A stretch of 64,000 bases of DNA, from the NCBI GenBank assembly GCA_903896045.1, contig CAITWD010000018.1, forward strand, positions 62,001 to 126,000, in the 5' to 3' direction. This document shows positions 19,693 through 29,507 of the stretch, piece after piece. This DNA comes from an uncultured Actinomycetes bacterium (GTDB lineage Bacteria > Actinomycetota > Thermoleophilia > Miltoncostaeales > Miltoncostaeaceae). The translations under genes were made by a program, and so were the position numbers. The notes beneath the pieces are model-generated. The model made no database searches, had not been told where the DNA came from, and saw nothing but the letters and a program-made list of their open reading frames with translations. The first letter of the stretch is position 1. Each line of letters starts with the position of its first letter.

Positions 19693-20457
19693 ATGACCTT
19701 TTCATCACGCATCTCGGCGGCTCGTTCCGCATTGCGATTAGGGCGTTCCGCGCGATCGCAACCGCGTGTTCCGCTGGGGCGGGTGCCGAAGTCGGTGGCG
19801 ATCATCATGGATGGGAATGGTCGATGGGCGCGGTCGCATAATGTGCCGATTGCCGCGGGGCATCGCGCCGGGGCTCGCGCCCTCAAAGAGGTGGTCCGTC
19901 GCGCCGGTGATATCGGGGTGTCTGATCTGACGGTATTTTCGTTCTCCACCGAGAACTGGAACCGCCCGAAGGATGAGGTCGATGACTTGATGACACTCTT
20001 TTCGGAAATGATCGACCGCGAGGTCCCCGAGCTCGATGCCGAAGGTGTGCAAATGCGGTTTATCGGGCGCCGAGATGATCTTGCACCGGCACTTCGTGCC
20101 CGCATTGAGGACGCCGAACGCCGAACGGGTGAGAACACTCGCCTGCGGCTCTTTATCGCCATGAACTACGGTGGTCGCCAGGAAATCCTCGACGCCGTCT
20201 CGCGCCTCGCGAGCGTGCCGGAGGATGGGGTCACTGAGGATGCATTTCGCGCAGCTCTCTATGGCCCTGATTTGATCGATCCGGAGCTGGTCATCCGGAC
20301 CAGCGGTGAACAACGTCTCTCGAATTTCTTGTTGTGGCAGTCCGCCTATGCCGAGCTCTATTTCTCGGACAAATTGTGGCCAGATTTCACGGCCGACGAT
20401 CTTGAATTGGCTGTTGCGCACTACGGTACTCGCGAGCGTCGGTTTGGTGGACGATGA
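19693..20457 (+). CDS. uppS: Isoprenyl (undecaprenyl) diphosphate synthase
   Basis: SVAIIMDGNGRWARSHNVPIAAGHRAG, TVFSFSTENWNRP, DLVIRTSGEQRLSNFLLWQ-type motif. Confidence 0.95.
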   Translation: MTFSSRISAARSALRLGRSARSQPRVPLGRVPKSVAIIMDGNGRWARSHNVPIAAGHRAGARALKEVVRRAGDIGVSDLTVFSFSTENWNRPKDEVDDLMTLFSEMIDREVPELDAEGVQMRFIGRRDDLAPALRARIEDAERRTGENTRLRLFIAMNYGGRQEILDAVSRLASVPEDGVTEDAFRAALYGPDLIDPELVIRTSGEQRLSNFLLWQSAYAELYFSDKLWPDFTADDLELAVAHYGTRERRFGGR

Positions 20458-21545
20458 GCCCGCGCTTTCCATCTTTTGGCCGTCGCGGCCGCGACGAGGC
20501 CGATCCTCTTTTGGATGTCGACGACCTCTTCGACAACGAGTCGACGCGCGATCACCCGATCATTGATGCATCTGCGCATTCGTTGGAGCCTGACGCCATC
20601 GATGATGATCCCGCTGTCGGGCGCGTCGAGCTGCCCGACGACAACGACGACGTCAATGACGACAACGATTTCGACGACGAGGATACGTTCCTCGACGACC
20701 GCGAGGATCACCGACGTCAGGGCCGGGGTCTTGGGGCACGCCTTGCCGCGGGGAGTGCATTTGGGTCGCGGATCGCAATCGCCATACCCGGTGTGATTCT
20801 GGGGATCATCGTGGTAGTGGTAGGCGGCGGAATTTTCGCAGCCGTGGTTGGCCTGATCGCGATTTTGGCGATGTATGAGTTCTATTCGCTCACCGCCGCG
20901 TGGCGCCCATTGCGATGGGCGGGATACCTCGCAGTCATCGCATCGATTCTTGGTGCGTGGGGGTACTCCTCGGGCGACCGGGGGGTGGTCCTGGGGGTTG
21001 GGGTGGGTCTTGGGTGTACGGCGCTTGCGGGACTTCTTGTTGCGCGCCGAGATGACATCACCGGGCGCATGGCAACCACGGTCTTTGGAGTGTTTTATGT
21101 TGCGGTGCCCTTTGGACTCTTAGTTGCCATGCGGCAGTTGCCGCATGGTGGGGGAGCAGTCGCCAATGTGCTGGTGGGGACCTGGGTGTTTGACACCGCA
21201 TCCTTTGTGGGCGGCAAGCTCTGGGGGAGGCGTCGTATTGCCCCATTCGTGTCGCCCGGAAAGACCCTTGAGGGCCTGATGACCGGGCTTGTGGTCGGGA
21301 CAGCCGCCGTGTGGGTTGCGGGGCTCTATATGGATTGGATATCCGGGTGGGATTCACTGATTTTGGGTGTCGTGATTTGCGTCGCAGGATTTATCGGGGA
21401 CCTGTTTGAATCGATGCTCAAGCGCGATATCGGTGTCAAGGATTCGGGCCGCGTCCTGTTGGGGCATGGCGGAATTCTTGATCGCTTTGACGCCTTGATG
21501 TTCGCCACCGTGGCGGCGTACTTCGTGACCGTCGCGCTGACGTAA
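20454..21545 (+). CDS. cdsA: Phosphatidate cytidylyltransferase with acidic N-terminal extension
   Basis: SPGKTLEGLMTGLV...GDLFESMLKRDIGVKDSGRVLLGHGGILDRFDALMF. Confidence 0.94.
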   Translation: MSPRFPSFGRRGRDEADPLLDVDDLFDNESTRDHPIIDASAHSLEPDAIDDDPAVGRVELPDDNDDVNDDNDFDDEDTFLDDREDHRRQGRGLGARLAAGSAFGSRIAIAIPGVILGIIVVVVGGGIFAAVVGLIAILAMYEFYSLTAAWRPLRWAGYLAVIASILGAWGYSSGDRGVVLGVGVGLGCTALAGLLVARRDDITGRMATTVFGVFYVAVPFGLLVAMRQLPHGGGAVANVLVGTWVFDTASFVGGKLWGRRRIAPFVSPGKTLEGLMTGLVVGTAAVWVAGLYMDWISGWDSLILGVVICVAGFIGDLFESMLKRDIGVKDSGRVLLGHGGILDRFDALMFATVAAYFVTVALT

Positions 21546-21547
21546 AA

Positions 21548-22027
21548 CTAGGTCGCGCGATTCGACTCGTGGAGCTCGCCGGTTTCCGGCAGTGCATCCA
21601 AGAGACGCCCGAGGAGCTCGGCAAGTGTTGCGCGCTCACTGGTATCGAGCGCCGCAAAGGCGCCAGACTCGAGATCGGCGACCGCCTCGCGTCCGGCGGC
21701 TGCGACGTTGCGTCCCTCATCGGTAATGCGCACTTTGATGATGCGTTTGTCGGTGACATCGCGGGTGCGTTCGACAAGGCCATCGCGTTCAAGCCGGTCG
21801 ATCATTCGACACATGCTTGGTGCTTCCACCCGTTGCCGGCGTGCAAGCTCAGCTTGGGAGATGTCGTCGTGATCTGCCAGACGCAGGAGGGCCCCGAGTG
21901 CCGGTGCCCCTCCGGCTTGGGTATCGATCTTGGTGTCGGCCATCGTGCGAATCAGGCGCCCGGCAACAACAAGCCGCCAACTCAGTAGCTCATCAATGCC
22001 CTGCGGGGATGTCGATGCATCAGTCAT
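21548..22027 (-). CDS. MarR family transcriptional regulator
   Basis: ISQAELARRQRVEAPSMCRMIDRLERDGLVERTRDVTDKRIIKVRITDEGR. Confidence 0.88.
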   Translation of the reverse strand: MTDASTSPQGIDELLSWRLVVAGRLIRTMADTKIDTQAGGAPALGALLRLADHDDISQAELARRQRVEAPSMCRMIDRLERDGLVERTRDVTDKRIIKVRITDEGRNVAAAGREAVADLESGAFAALDTSERATLAELLGRLLDALPETGELHESNRAT

Positions 22028-22084
22028 ATGCGGATTCGTGTCGTGCGATCCTGCCTACGGACAGCATACAAACGAATTTTTTAA

Positions 22085-22109
22085 CGTACACCGTTGTGTA
22101 GCGTGTACG
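22085..22109. promoter_or_regulatory. Candidate operator between divergent marR and M42 peptidase genes
   Basis: Perfect inverted repeat CGTACAC-N11-GTGTACG ending 2 nt before the ATG at 22112. Confidence 0.5.
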
Positions 22110-22111
22110 AC

Positions 22112-23161
22112 ATGAACTTTGCGCTGTTATCTGAGCTGTGCCGCACACCGGGAGCACCCGGCCATGAAGAGCAGATCCGCGCGGTTGTGGATCGCGAGTT
22201 GCGCCCGTTGGTCGATGAGGTCTGGGTTGACCCACTTGGCAGCCTGGTGGCTCACAAGCGTGGAGATGGGCCGCGATTGATGCTGTGCGCCCATATGGAT
22301 GAGATCTCATTCATGGTGCAGCACATTGAGGACTCCGGATACTTGCGCGTGATCCCCTTAGGAGGGTTTGATCCAAAGACCCTGACCGCACAGCGGGTCA
22401 TCGTCCACGGGCGTGAGGACCTGTTGGGGGTCATGGGCACGACGGCAGTTCATTTGATGAGCGAGGAGGACCGAAAACGTCCCCCGAAGCTTGAGGATTA
22501 CTACATCGATATCGGGCTTCCCGTCGATCGCGTGCGCGATCTGGTGCGCCCGGGTGACGTGGTGACCCGTGAACGCGACCTGTCACAACTCGGCGATCTT
22601 GTCACCAGCAAAAGTCTCGATAACCGGGCCGGCTTATACGTCATGATCGAGGCAATTCGGGCCCTCGGGGCGCATGAGTGTGATGTGTACGCAGTTGCTG
22701 CCGTCCAAGAAGAGGTGGGGCTTCGTGGCGCACGGGTAGCGGCGTCGCGCATTACGCCGCACATTGGGCTGGCAATCGACATCACCCTTGCAAATGATGG
22801 ACCGGGAATTCCATCTCATCAGCACGTCAGCCAGGTCGGTGGTGGCGCGGCCATCAAGGTCTATGACACCAGCGTGATTGTCCCGACCGAGGTCGTGGAG
22901 CATTTGGTCAGCATCGCGGAGCGCCGCGATATCGCGCACCAGCTTGAGGTGATGCCACGCGGCGGCACAGATACCCGTGAATTGCAGTTATCAGGAGTGG
23001 GATCAATCGCGGGCTGCGTCTCGATTCCCACCCGGTATGTGCATCAGTCGGTTGAGACGCTCGACCCGCGCGATCTTGATTCGGCAGTTGCCCTTGTCGC
23101 AGCGTTTTGTGAAACCGCCCATGAGCTCCCCAATCTTCACCTGGGGCCAACGAGCGCATAA
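22112..23161 (+). CDS. M42 family glutamyl aminopeptidase / endoglucanase-like
   Basis: CAHMDEISFMVQHIEDSGYLRVIPLGGFDP, SKSLDNRAGLYVMIEAIR, VAAVQEEVGLRGARV. Confidence 0.9.
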   Translation: MNFALLSELCRTPGAPGHEEQIRAVVDRELRPLVDEVWVDPLGSLVAHKRGDGPRLMLCAHMDEISFMVQHIEDSGYLRVIPLGGFDPKTLTAQRVIVHGREDLLGVMGTTAVHLMSEEDRKRPPKLEDYYIDIGLPVDRVRDLVRPGDVVTRERDLSQLGDLVTSKSLDNRAGLYVMIEAIRALGAHECDVYAVAAVQEEVGLRGARVAASRITPHIGLAIDITLANDGPGIPSHQHVSQVGGGAAIKVYDTSVIVPTEVVEHLVSIAERRDIAHQLEVMPRGGTDTRELQLSGVGSIAGCVSIPTRYVHQSVETLDPRDLDSAVALVAAFCETAHELPNLHLGPTSA

Positions 23162-23208
23162 CCGCATCCGGGAGGGTGGAGGCCAACCCCCCGCTAGACT
23201 CTTGGATT

Positions 23209-24315
23209 GTGCGACGCATCTTGGTGTTAGGTTCGACGGGATCGATCGGCGTTCAGGCGCTCGATGTGATTTCGCGATCCCCGGATCTTTCCGTCTGCGG
23301 GCTCGCCTGCGGGACGCAAATCGAGGTGCTGCGCGCCCAAGCCGTCGCACACGGGGTTGTGCACACCACATGCGCTGCCGGGGGTGGCACGCTCACCGCG
23401 AGCCAGGATCTTGGGGAACTCATTGACGCCACACAGCCTGACGTGGTGCTGAATGGATTTGTGGGTGCCGCAGGATTGGCCCCAACCCTTGCCGCACTCG
23501 AGCGTGGGATTGGCGTGGCGCTTGCCAACAAAGAGAGCCTTGTCGTCGGTGGAGAGATTGTCGCCAAGGTGCGTGCGTCAACCGGGGCGATGCTTGTCCC
23601 GGTGGATTCTGAGCACTCGGCCATCTTTCAGCTCCTGGCGGATATTCCACCCGCCCGCGTGCGGACAATTGTCTTGACCGCCTCCGGCGGGCCATTTCGA
23701 GGACGCGATACTGCCGCACTTCGTGACGTGCGGGTGGCAGAAGCCCTTGCGCATCCCACATGGAGCATGGGGGCAAAGATCACCATTGATTCGGCGACCA
23801 TGATGAATAAGGGCTTGGAGATCATCGAGGCGCATCACCTATTTGGTGTCGGGTATGACCAGATTCAAGTTGTGGTGCATCCCCAGTCGCTCGTGCATGG
23901 GATGGTGCGCTTGGATGACGGATCGGTGATGTCGCATCTCGGGCCCCCAGATATGCGGGTGCCGATCGGGTATGCATTGCGCTGGCCCGACCCACCACCC
24001 GAAAACACACCGCTGCCCCTTGCAGGAATGACCTTGGAGTTTTTGGAACCCGATCCAACGACCTTTCGATGCCTCGCCCTTGCCGTCGAGGCGGGGCGCG
24101 CGGGAGGAACCGCACCTGCGGTGCTCAATGGCGCAAACGAGGTCGCAGTCGCCGCATTTCTCAACGACGAGATCGGATTTCTCGATATCGCGGCCGTGGT
24201 TGCGGCGGCGCTTGACGAGATTCCTGTCGGACCCGGCGATGAGCTCGAATCGGTACTCGAGGCCGACAGAATGAGTCGCGATGTCGCGCTGTCGCAGATG
24301 CGGAGCCTTGCCTGA
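23209..24315 (+). CDS. dxr: 1-deoxy-D-xylulose 5-phosphate reductoisomerase
   Basis: LVLGSTGSIGVQALDVI, LANKESLVVGGEI, PVDSEHSAIFQ, TIDSATMMNKGLEIIEAHHLFGVGYDQI. Confidence 0.96.
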   Translation: MRRILVLGSTGSIGVQALDVISRSPDLSVCGLACGTQIEVLRAQAVAHGVVHTTCAAGGGTLTASQDLGELIDATQPDVVLNGFVGAAGLAPTLAALERGIGVALANKESLVVGGEIVAKVRASTGAMLVPVDSEHSAIFQLLADIPPARVRTIVLTASGGPFRGRDTAALRDVRVAEALAHPTWSMGAKITIDSATMMNKGLEIIEAHHLFGVGYDQIQVVVHPQSLVHGMVRLDDGSVMSHLGPPDMRVPIGYALRWPDPPPENTPLPLAGMTLEFLEPDPTTFRCLALAVEAGRAGGTAPAVLNGANEVAVAAFLNDEIGFLDIAAVVAAALDEIPVGPGDELESVLEADRMSRDVALSQMRSLA

Positions 24316-25400
24316 TGACGACCGCCAATTACATCGCACAGTTCATTGGCATCTTGATCTTTTTGGTGATCATCCATGAGGCGGGCCACATGGTTGTTGC
24401 CAAATGGTGCGGGATGCGTGTGGAGCGTTTCTCGATATTCATGGGCCGCGAATTGTTCGGATTTACCCGCGGCGAGACCCGCTATGGGCTTGGGTGGCTG
24501 CCAATTGGCGGCTACGTAAAGATCAGCGGGATGAACCGCGATGAGCAGATCCCCGAGGAGTTGGTGCCGCGGGCCTATTACGCAGCGAGCCTGCCACGCA
24601 AGGTGGCGACGATCGCCGCGGGCCCGCTTGTCAATTTGTTGTTTGCCGTTCTTGCATTCAGCGCGATGTATTGGGTAGGCATTCCCAACAATGGTGCCCC
24701 GACCACCCGATTGGCACAGATCGAGGTGGCCTCGCCGGCGGCGCACATCGGAATACGGCCCGGCGATCACCTGCTTGCGATCAACGGGGTAAAAAGCTCC
24801 GACCCTGCAGTCTTTCGCCAGCAGCTCAGCACGCACCCCGATCAGCGCGTGATTGTGACCTATGAGCACGCCGGAACCCCGGTCACCCGTGCGGTCACAT
24901 TGCAGTCGGTGAACGCGAATGGTGCCGCCTGTGATCCGCATACGAGTACCAAATGCGTGGGGCATCTTGGAGTTGGCTTTGGGTATGCAACCGAGAGGGC
25001 CGGATTCGCTGACGGAATTCATAAGGGCGGGACATATACCTGGTATGTCATGCATGAAACCGTGACCCGGACGGTGCAGACCCCAAATCAGGTGCAAAGT
25101 GTTGTCGGGGTCGGCGCCTTCTACACCGAGGTCGCCTCACAAGGGTTCGCCACGATCTTGGCCTTTGCCGGATTGCTGAGTCTGGCGCTTGCGATTTTTA
25201 ATCTCATTCCCATCCCGCCGCTTGATGGGGGGCACATTCTCTTTGCGGTCATGGAGCGCATCCGAGGCCGTGCCTTTGCCGCCGCCACGTACGAGCGTGC
25301 GGCAGTGGTGGGAATCACACTGATGGTGATTTTGTTTGTGGTGGTGCTCCAAAAGGATGTCTTGAATATCGTCCATGGCACCGTCCTTCCCGGAAAGTAG
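24315..25400 (+). CDS. M50 (site-2 protease, RseP-like) metalloprotease
   Basis: VIIHEAGHMVVAKWCGMRVERFSI, PDZ-like domain, FNLIPIPPLDGGHILF. Confidence 0.92.
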   Translation: MTTANYIAQFIGILIFLVIIHEAGHMVVAKWCGMRVERFSIFMGRELFGFTRGETRYGLGWLPIGGYVKISGMNRDEQIPEELVPRAYYAASLPRKVATIAAGPLVNLLFAVLAFSAMYWVGIPNNGAPTTRLAQIEVASPAAHIGIRPGDHLLAINGVKSSDPAVFRQQLSTHPDQRVIVTYEHAGTPVTRAVTLQSVNANGAACDPHTSTKCVGHLGVGFGYATERAGFADGIHKGGTYTWYVMHETVTRTVQTPNQVQSVVGVGAFYTEVASQGFATILAFAGLLSLALAIFNLIPIPPLDGGHILFAVMERIRGRAFAAATYERAAVVGITLMVILFVVVLQKDVLNIVHGTVLPGK

Positions 25401-25412
25401 ATTTCACCCGGT

Positions 25413-26636
25413 ATGAGTCATCGACGCACCTCTGTTCGTTGCCAGATCGGCCCGGTGAGTGTTGGCGGGGATGCACCCGTCGTCGTGCAGTCGATGACCA
25501 ATACCGATACCGCTGATGCGCGTGCGACCGCCGATCAAGTGGCGGCCCTTGCTGCTGCCGGCTCAGAGATCGTGCGGATCACCGTCAATAACCGTGCCAG
25601 CGCAGCGCGGGTGGCAGAAATTCGGGCTCGCTTGGATGAGGTCCACGGGATCGATGTCCCGCTCGTCGGTGACTTTCACTACAACGGCCACACCCTGCTC
25701 AATGAATTCCCTGATGCCGCGCGAGCGTTGTCGAAGTACCGGATCAATCCCGGAAATGTTGGCCGTGGCGCACGCCACGATGCCAATTTCGCCGCGATCG
25801 TTCAGGCCGCAATTGATTATGAGCGCCCGGTGCGAATCGGCGTGAACTTCGGTTCGCTTGATCCAGAACTGCTCGATGGCCTCATGGAAGAAAATGCGCG
25901 CCGGCCGGAACCGGACTCCGCAGGCGCCGTCGTGCGTGAGGCAATGATTATGAGCGCATTGAGCTCAGCGGAGGCCGCAGAAGAGATTGGGCTTGCCCAT
26001 GACCAGATCGTGCTTTCATGCAAGACCAGCCGACTGCAGGAGATGGTCGAGGTCTATCAGCAGCTTGCCGCGCGCTGTGATTACCCGTTGCACCTTGGCC
26101 TGACTGAAGCCGGGATGTCGAGTAAGGGCATCGTCGCCAGTTCTGCAGCCCTTGCGATCCTGTTACAGCAGGGCATCGGTGACACGATTCGCGCGAGTTT
26201 GACGCCTGAACCTGGCGCAGATCGCACGCTTGAGGCCCGGGTGTGTTGTGAGCTCTTGCAGTCGTTGGGGCTGCGTCAGTTTCGCCCACAGGTGACCGCG
26301 TGTCCGGGATGTGGTCGGACCACCAGCACGGTGTTTCAACAGCTCGCACAACAGATCGAGCAGCATCTCGCCGAGCGCATGGCAATCTGGCGCACCGAGC
26401 GGCCATCGGTTGCCCAATTGCAGGTGGCGGTGATGGGCTGCATCGTCAATGGCCCAGGGGAGAGCCGCGCGGCACACATTGGCATCAGTCTTCCTGGTAC
26501 CGGTGAATCGCCGAAGGCGCCTGTGTATGTCGATGGGCAAAAGGTTGCAACCCTCGAGGGCGACCGCGTGGCCGAGGAGTTCATCGGCATGGTGGATCAA
26601 TATGTGGATGCCAATTATCCACGGGTCGCGGGCTGA
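25413..26636 (+). CDS. ispG: 4-hydroxy-3-methylbut-2-en-1-yl diphosphate synthase
   Basis: [48 protein letters not shown]. Confidence 0.95.
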   Translation: MSHRRTSVRCQIGPVSVGGDAPVVVQSMTNTDTADARATADQVAALAAAGSEIVRITVNNRASAARVAEIRARLDEVHGIDVPLVGDFHYNGHTLLNEFPDAARALSKYRINPGNVGRGARHDANFAAIVQAAIDYERPVRIGVNFGSLDPELLDGLMEENARRPEPDSAGAVVREAMIMSALSSAEAAEEIGLAHDQIVLSCKTSRLQEMVEVYQQLAARCDYPLHLGLTEAGMSSKGIVASSAALAILLQQGIGDTIRASLTPEPGADRTLEARVCCELLQSLGLRQFRPQVTACPGCGRTTSTVFQQLAQQIEQHLAERMAIWRTERPSVAQLQVAVMGCIVNGPGESRAAHIGISLPGTGESPKAPVYVDGQKVATLEGDRVAEEFIGMVDQYVDANYPRVAG

Positions 26637-26689
26637 GTCCAGCGCGGCGCGCGTGATGTGTTCCGCCGCACACGGTAGGGTCCGATCCC

Positions 26690-28441
26690 ATGGGAAATGA
26701 TCCAGCCGTTCACTGGCGCCTTCCGAGCGCCCCACGTGGCAGCTCAGTACGACTTTCTGGGCGATTTTGGCCAACACTTCGTGATGCACCCGCAGACGCG
26801 GAGGCGATCAGCCACAAGTTGATGGTGCGGGCAGGCCTCGTGCGCCAGTTGGCGTCAGGCCTCTATAGCTTCCTGCCCTTCGGCCTGCGCTCATTGCAGC
26901 GGGTGACCGCGATCATTCGCGAAGAGATGGATCACATCGGTGCCCAGGAAGTGCAACTGCCGGTGATGCACCCGGCAGAGATCTGGGAAGCCACCGGACG
27001 TTATGGCCTGGATGAGCAGTTTGCGCTCAAGGATCGCGGTGGGCGCGAGATGGTCCTGGGGATGACCCATGAGGAAATCATCACCTGGCATGCCGCACGC
27101 GAGATTCGGTCCTACCGTGACCTTCCGCAGAGTTGGTATCAGTTCCAAACAAAGCTCCGTGATGAGCCGCGTCCAAAGAGCGGAATCTTGCGTGTGCGCG
27201 AATTCACGATGAAGGACTCTTATTCGCTCGATGTCGATGAGGCCGGGCTCGATAAGTCCTATGACGCCCACGCTGCCGCCTACGCACGGATCTTCGATCG
27301 ATGCGGTTTGGTCTGGTACATGGTCGAATCAGATGTGGGAATGATGGGCGGCATGGGTGCGCATGAGTACATGGCACCGAGCACCGCGGGAGAGGACACC
27401 ATTGCGCGGGCCCCATCCGGGAGCTATTCAGCAAATGTTGAACTTGCGGTCTCGATCGCACGTGAGCCGGATTTTGGCGCCACCCCGGCGGCATATGAGG
27501 CCTTTGCGACCCCGGGGATTGGATCGATTGATGATTTGTCTGCCTTCACCGGGCTTGCGGCTGCGCGACTCGCAAAGAGTGTCGTGCTTGTCGGTGATGA
27601 TGGACCGGTGCTTGCGATCGTCCGCGGTGAGCATGATGTGCACGAGAAGAAAATTGCGCATCTGATTGGGCGCCATCGCCCTGCACAGCCGGATGAGATT
27701 CAGGAGTGGTTCGGCGCAGCGCCGGGATCACTCGGCCCGATTGGTGTCTCAAGGGTCAGGATCATCGTTGATCAGACCATTATCACTGGTCACTACGTCA
27801 CCGGGGCCAACCGCGATGGCGAGCATCTGCGGGGTGTGGTGTTTGGTCGCGATTTCACCGGCGAGGTTGCCGACATTCGGACCGTACTCGAGGGTGAAGG
27901 GGCCCCGGAGACCGGTGAGCCGCTCATTTTGGAGCCGGTGATCGAGATCGGAAACATCTTTAAGCTTGGCACCAAGTACTCAATTCCCCTGGATGCGAAG
28001 TACCTCAGCGCCGACGGTCACGAGCAACCAATCGTCATGGGCTCCTATGGAATTGGGCCTGCGCGGGTTCTTGCTGCAGCAATTGAGCAATCCAATGACG
28101 AGGCCGGCATCGTCTGGCCAAAGGCGCTTGCGCCGTTTGATGTGCACATGGTGCTCGTTGGAGATGCGGAGAGTCCGCAGGCCCAATTCGCAGACACCCT
28201 TTTCAATGAGCTCAGCGATATGGGATTTGCCGTGTTGCTCGATGATCGCCCAGGCACCAAGCCGGGTGAAAAGTTTGTCGAAGCAGAACTTCTGGGATGT
28301 CCCATCAGGGTCACGATCGGGAAGCGCACCCTGCCCGATGGTCCGCTTGAGGTGCAGGTACGTCGTGACCGCCAGGCCCATGACATCCCGCTTGAGGGTG
28401 CCGCCCAGGCGCTCCACGCCCTGTGGCAGGGGCTTCGATGA
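26690..28441 (+). CDS. proS: Prolyl-tRNA synthetase
   Basis: HKLMVRAGLVRQLASGLYSFLPFGLRSLQRV, REFTMKDSYSLD, MGSYGIGPARVLAAAIEQ. Confidence 0.96.
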   Translation: MGNDPAVHWRLPSAPRGSSVRLSGRFWPTLRDAPADAEAISHKLMVRAGLVRQLASGLYSFLPFGLRSLQRVTAIIREEMDHIGAQEVQLPVMHPAEIWEATGRYGLDEQFALKDRGGREMVLGMTHEEIITWHAAREIRSYRDLPQSWYQFQTKLRDEPRPKSGILRVREFTMKDSYSLDVDEAGLDKSYDAHAAAYARIFDRCGLVWYMVESDVGMMGGMGAHEYMAPSTAGEDTIARAPSGSYSANVELAVSIAREPDFGATPAAYEAFATPGIGSIDDLSAFTGLAAARLAKSVVLVGDDGPVLAIVRGEHDVHEKKIAHLIGRHRPAQPDEIQEWFGAAPGSLGPIGVSRVRIIVDQTIITGHYVTGANRDGEHLRGVVFGRDFTGEVADIRTVLEGEGAPETGEPLILEPVIEIGNIFKLGTKYSIPLDAKYLSADGHEQPIVMGSYGIGPARVLAAAIEQSNDEAGIVWPKALAPFDVHMVLVGDAESPQAQFADTLFNELSDMGFAVLLDDRPGTKPGEKFVEAELLGCPIRVTIGKRTLPDGPLEVQVRRDRQAHDIPLEGAAQALHALWQGLR

Positions 28442-28519
28442 GCACACAAGCGTTCCTTCGGGCTCACGGTGTGAGCTGTGGGGCAGAGCTGTCCCCTGTG
28501 GTAGCCTGAGCATGCATTT

Positions 28520-28593
28520 CGGGGCGTGGCGCAGCCTGGTAGCGCACCCGGCTGGGGGCCGGGCGGTCGGAGGTTCAAATCCTCTCGCCCCGA
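28520..28593 (+). tRNA. tRNA-Pro (anticodon GGG)
   Basis: Cloverleaf CGGGGCG...CGCCCCG-A, D-loop GCAGCCTGGTAGCGC, anticodon stem CCCGG/CCGGG with loop CTGGGGG, T-arm GGAGGTTCAAATCCTC; CCA not encoded. Confidence 0.93.
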
Positions 28594-28600
28594 TGAAGGT

Positions 28601-29170
28601 ATGTCGGTAAGTCCCGACATTGCGCGGCGTCTGCGGTGGGTGCCCAATGCACTGACCATCGGGCGCCTTATTGCGCTTCCCGTGTTGGTGTGGATGCTCA
28701 CCCGTGTGCATGGAACGACCGATGCGGTTGTGGCGTGGACATTTGCCGCGGTCGCCATTACCGATCTGATTGACGGCTTTCTTGCACGGTTGCTGGGCGC
28801 TGAAACTGCATTTGGCCGCCTTGCTGATCCATTTGCCGATCGGATGCTCGTGGCGGTGGGGTTGATCGGGTTGATTGCAATTGACCGGTTGCCACCGGTC
28901 GGACCACTGATTGTCTTTGGGCGCGATGTGATCGTTGTGGGGGCAGTGATTGCCTTGCGCCACAGTGGGCTCGATGTGCGCGTGAATCTTTTGGGCAAGT
29001 TGTCGTCACTGTTGGTCATGGCATCGATTTCGCTGGCACTTTTGAGCACGGCGCAATGGATTGATGTGCTGTTTTGGGGTGCGGTGGTGCTCTCGATCGT
29101 CACCTTTGTGCAGTACGCCTGGACCGCAATTGTCGCGGCGCGGGGGAGGGGTATCTCAACCCATACTTGA
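28601..29170 (+). CDS. CDP-alcohol phosphatidyltransferase family (PgsA-like)
   Basis: Signature ALTIGRLIALP..., DLIDGFLARLLGAETAFGRLADPFADR. Confidence 0.9.
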   Translation: MSVSPDIARRLRWVPNALTIGRLIALPVLVWMLTRVHGTTDAVVAWTFAAVAITDLIDGFLARLLGAETAFGRLADPFADRMLVAVGLIGLIAIDRLPPVGPLIVFGRDVIVVGAVIALRHSGLDVRVNLLGKLSSLLVMASISLALLSTAQWIDVLFWGAVVLSIVTFVQYAWTAIVAARGRGISTHT

Positions 29171-29226
29171 GGGTTCGGGTTGAAGCGCGCTATGCTATCG
29201 AGTAGCAACCGCGAAGGAGCCCCCAG

Positions 29227-29502
29227 ATGGAGTTGGAACCGCTTCCCGATCTCGCTGCAGTTCCCGATGCAGAGCTCAAACAGCTGATCGAGGATCTCAC
29301 TCAAGCTGAACGTGAGGTTTCGATGCAGCGCCGTGTCCTGCATGGGCGCATCGACATGCTGCGCCAGGAACTGGTGCACCGTTTGACGGCCAAAGACGAG
29401 GGCGCGCTGTCGGTGGTTGATGTGGATGCCCTGGCCCGCATTTTGGCCGGACGTCTTCCTGATGTGGACCGCCTGCAAGACCCACCGAAAAGCGCGGGAT
29501 AG
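29227..29502 (+). CDS. RsiG-like helical protein (putative c-di-GMP-responsive anti-sigma factor)
   Basis: 91 aa; helix LKQLIEDLTQAEREVSMQRRVLHGRIDMLRQELVHRL with spacing E28-x3-S32-x2-R35-x3-H39-x3-D43. Confidence 0.6.
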   Translation: MELEPLPDLAAVPDAELKQLIEDLTQAEREVSMQRRVLHGRIDMLRQELVHRLTAKDEGALSVVDVDALARILAGRLPDVDRLQDPPKSAG

Positions 29503-29507
29503 CCCAC

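Noticed and set aside
20454-20720. Acidic D/N-rich stretch at the CdsA N-terminus as a separate functional domain
   Set aside because: Low-complexity linker (DNDDVNDDNDFDDED); no evidence beyond composition, so kept as part of CdsA.
28526-28600. 5' part of ORF 28526-29170 (MAQPGSAPGWGPGGRRFKSSRPDEG)
   Set aside because: This is translation of the tRNA-Pro gene; the real start is ATG 28601.
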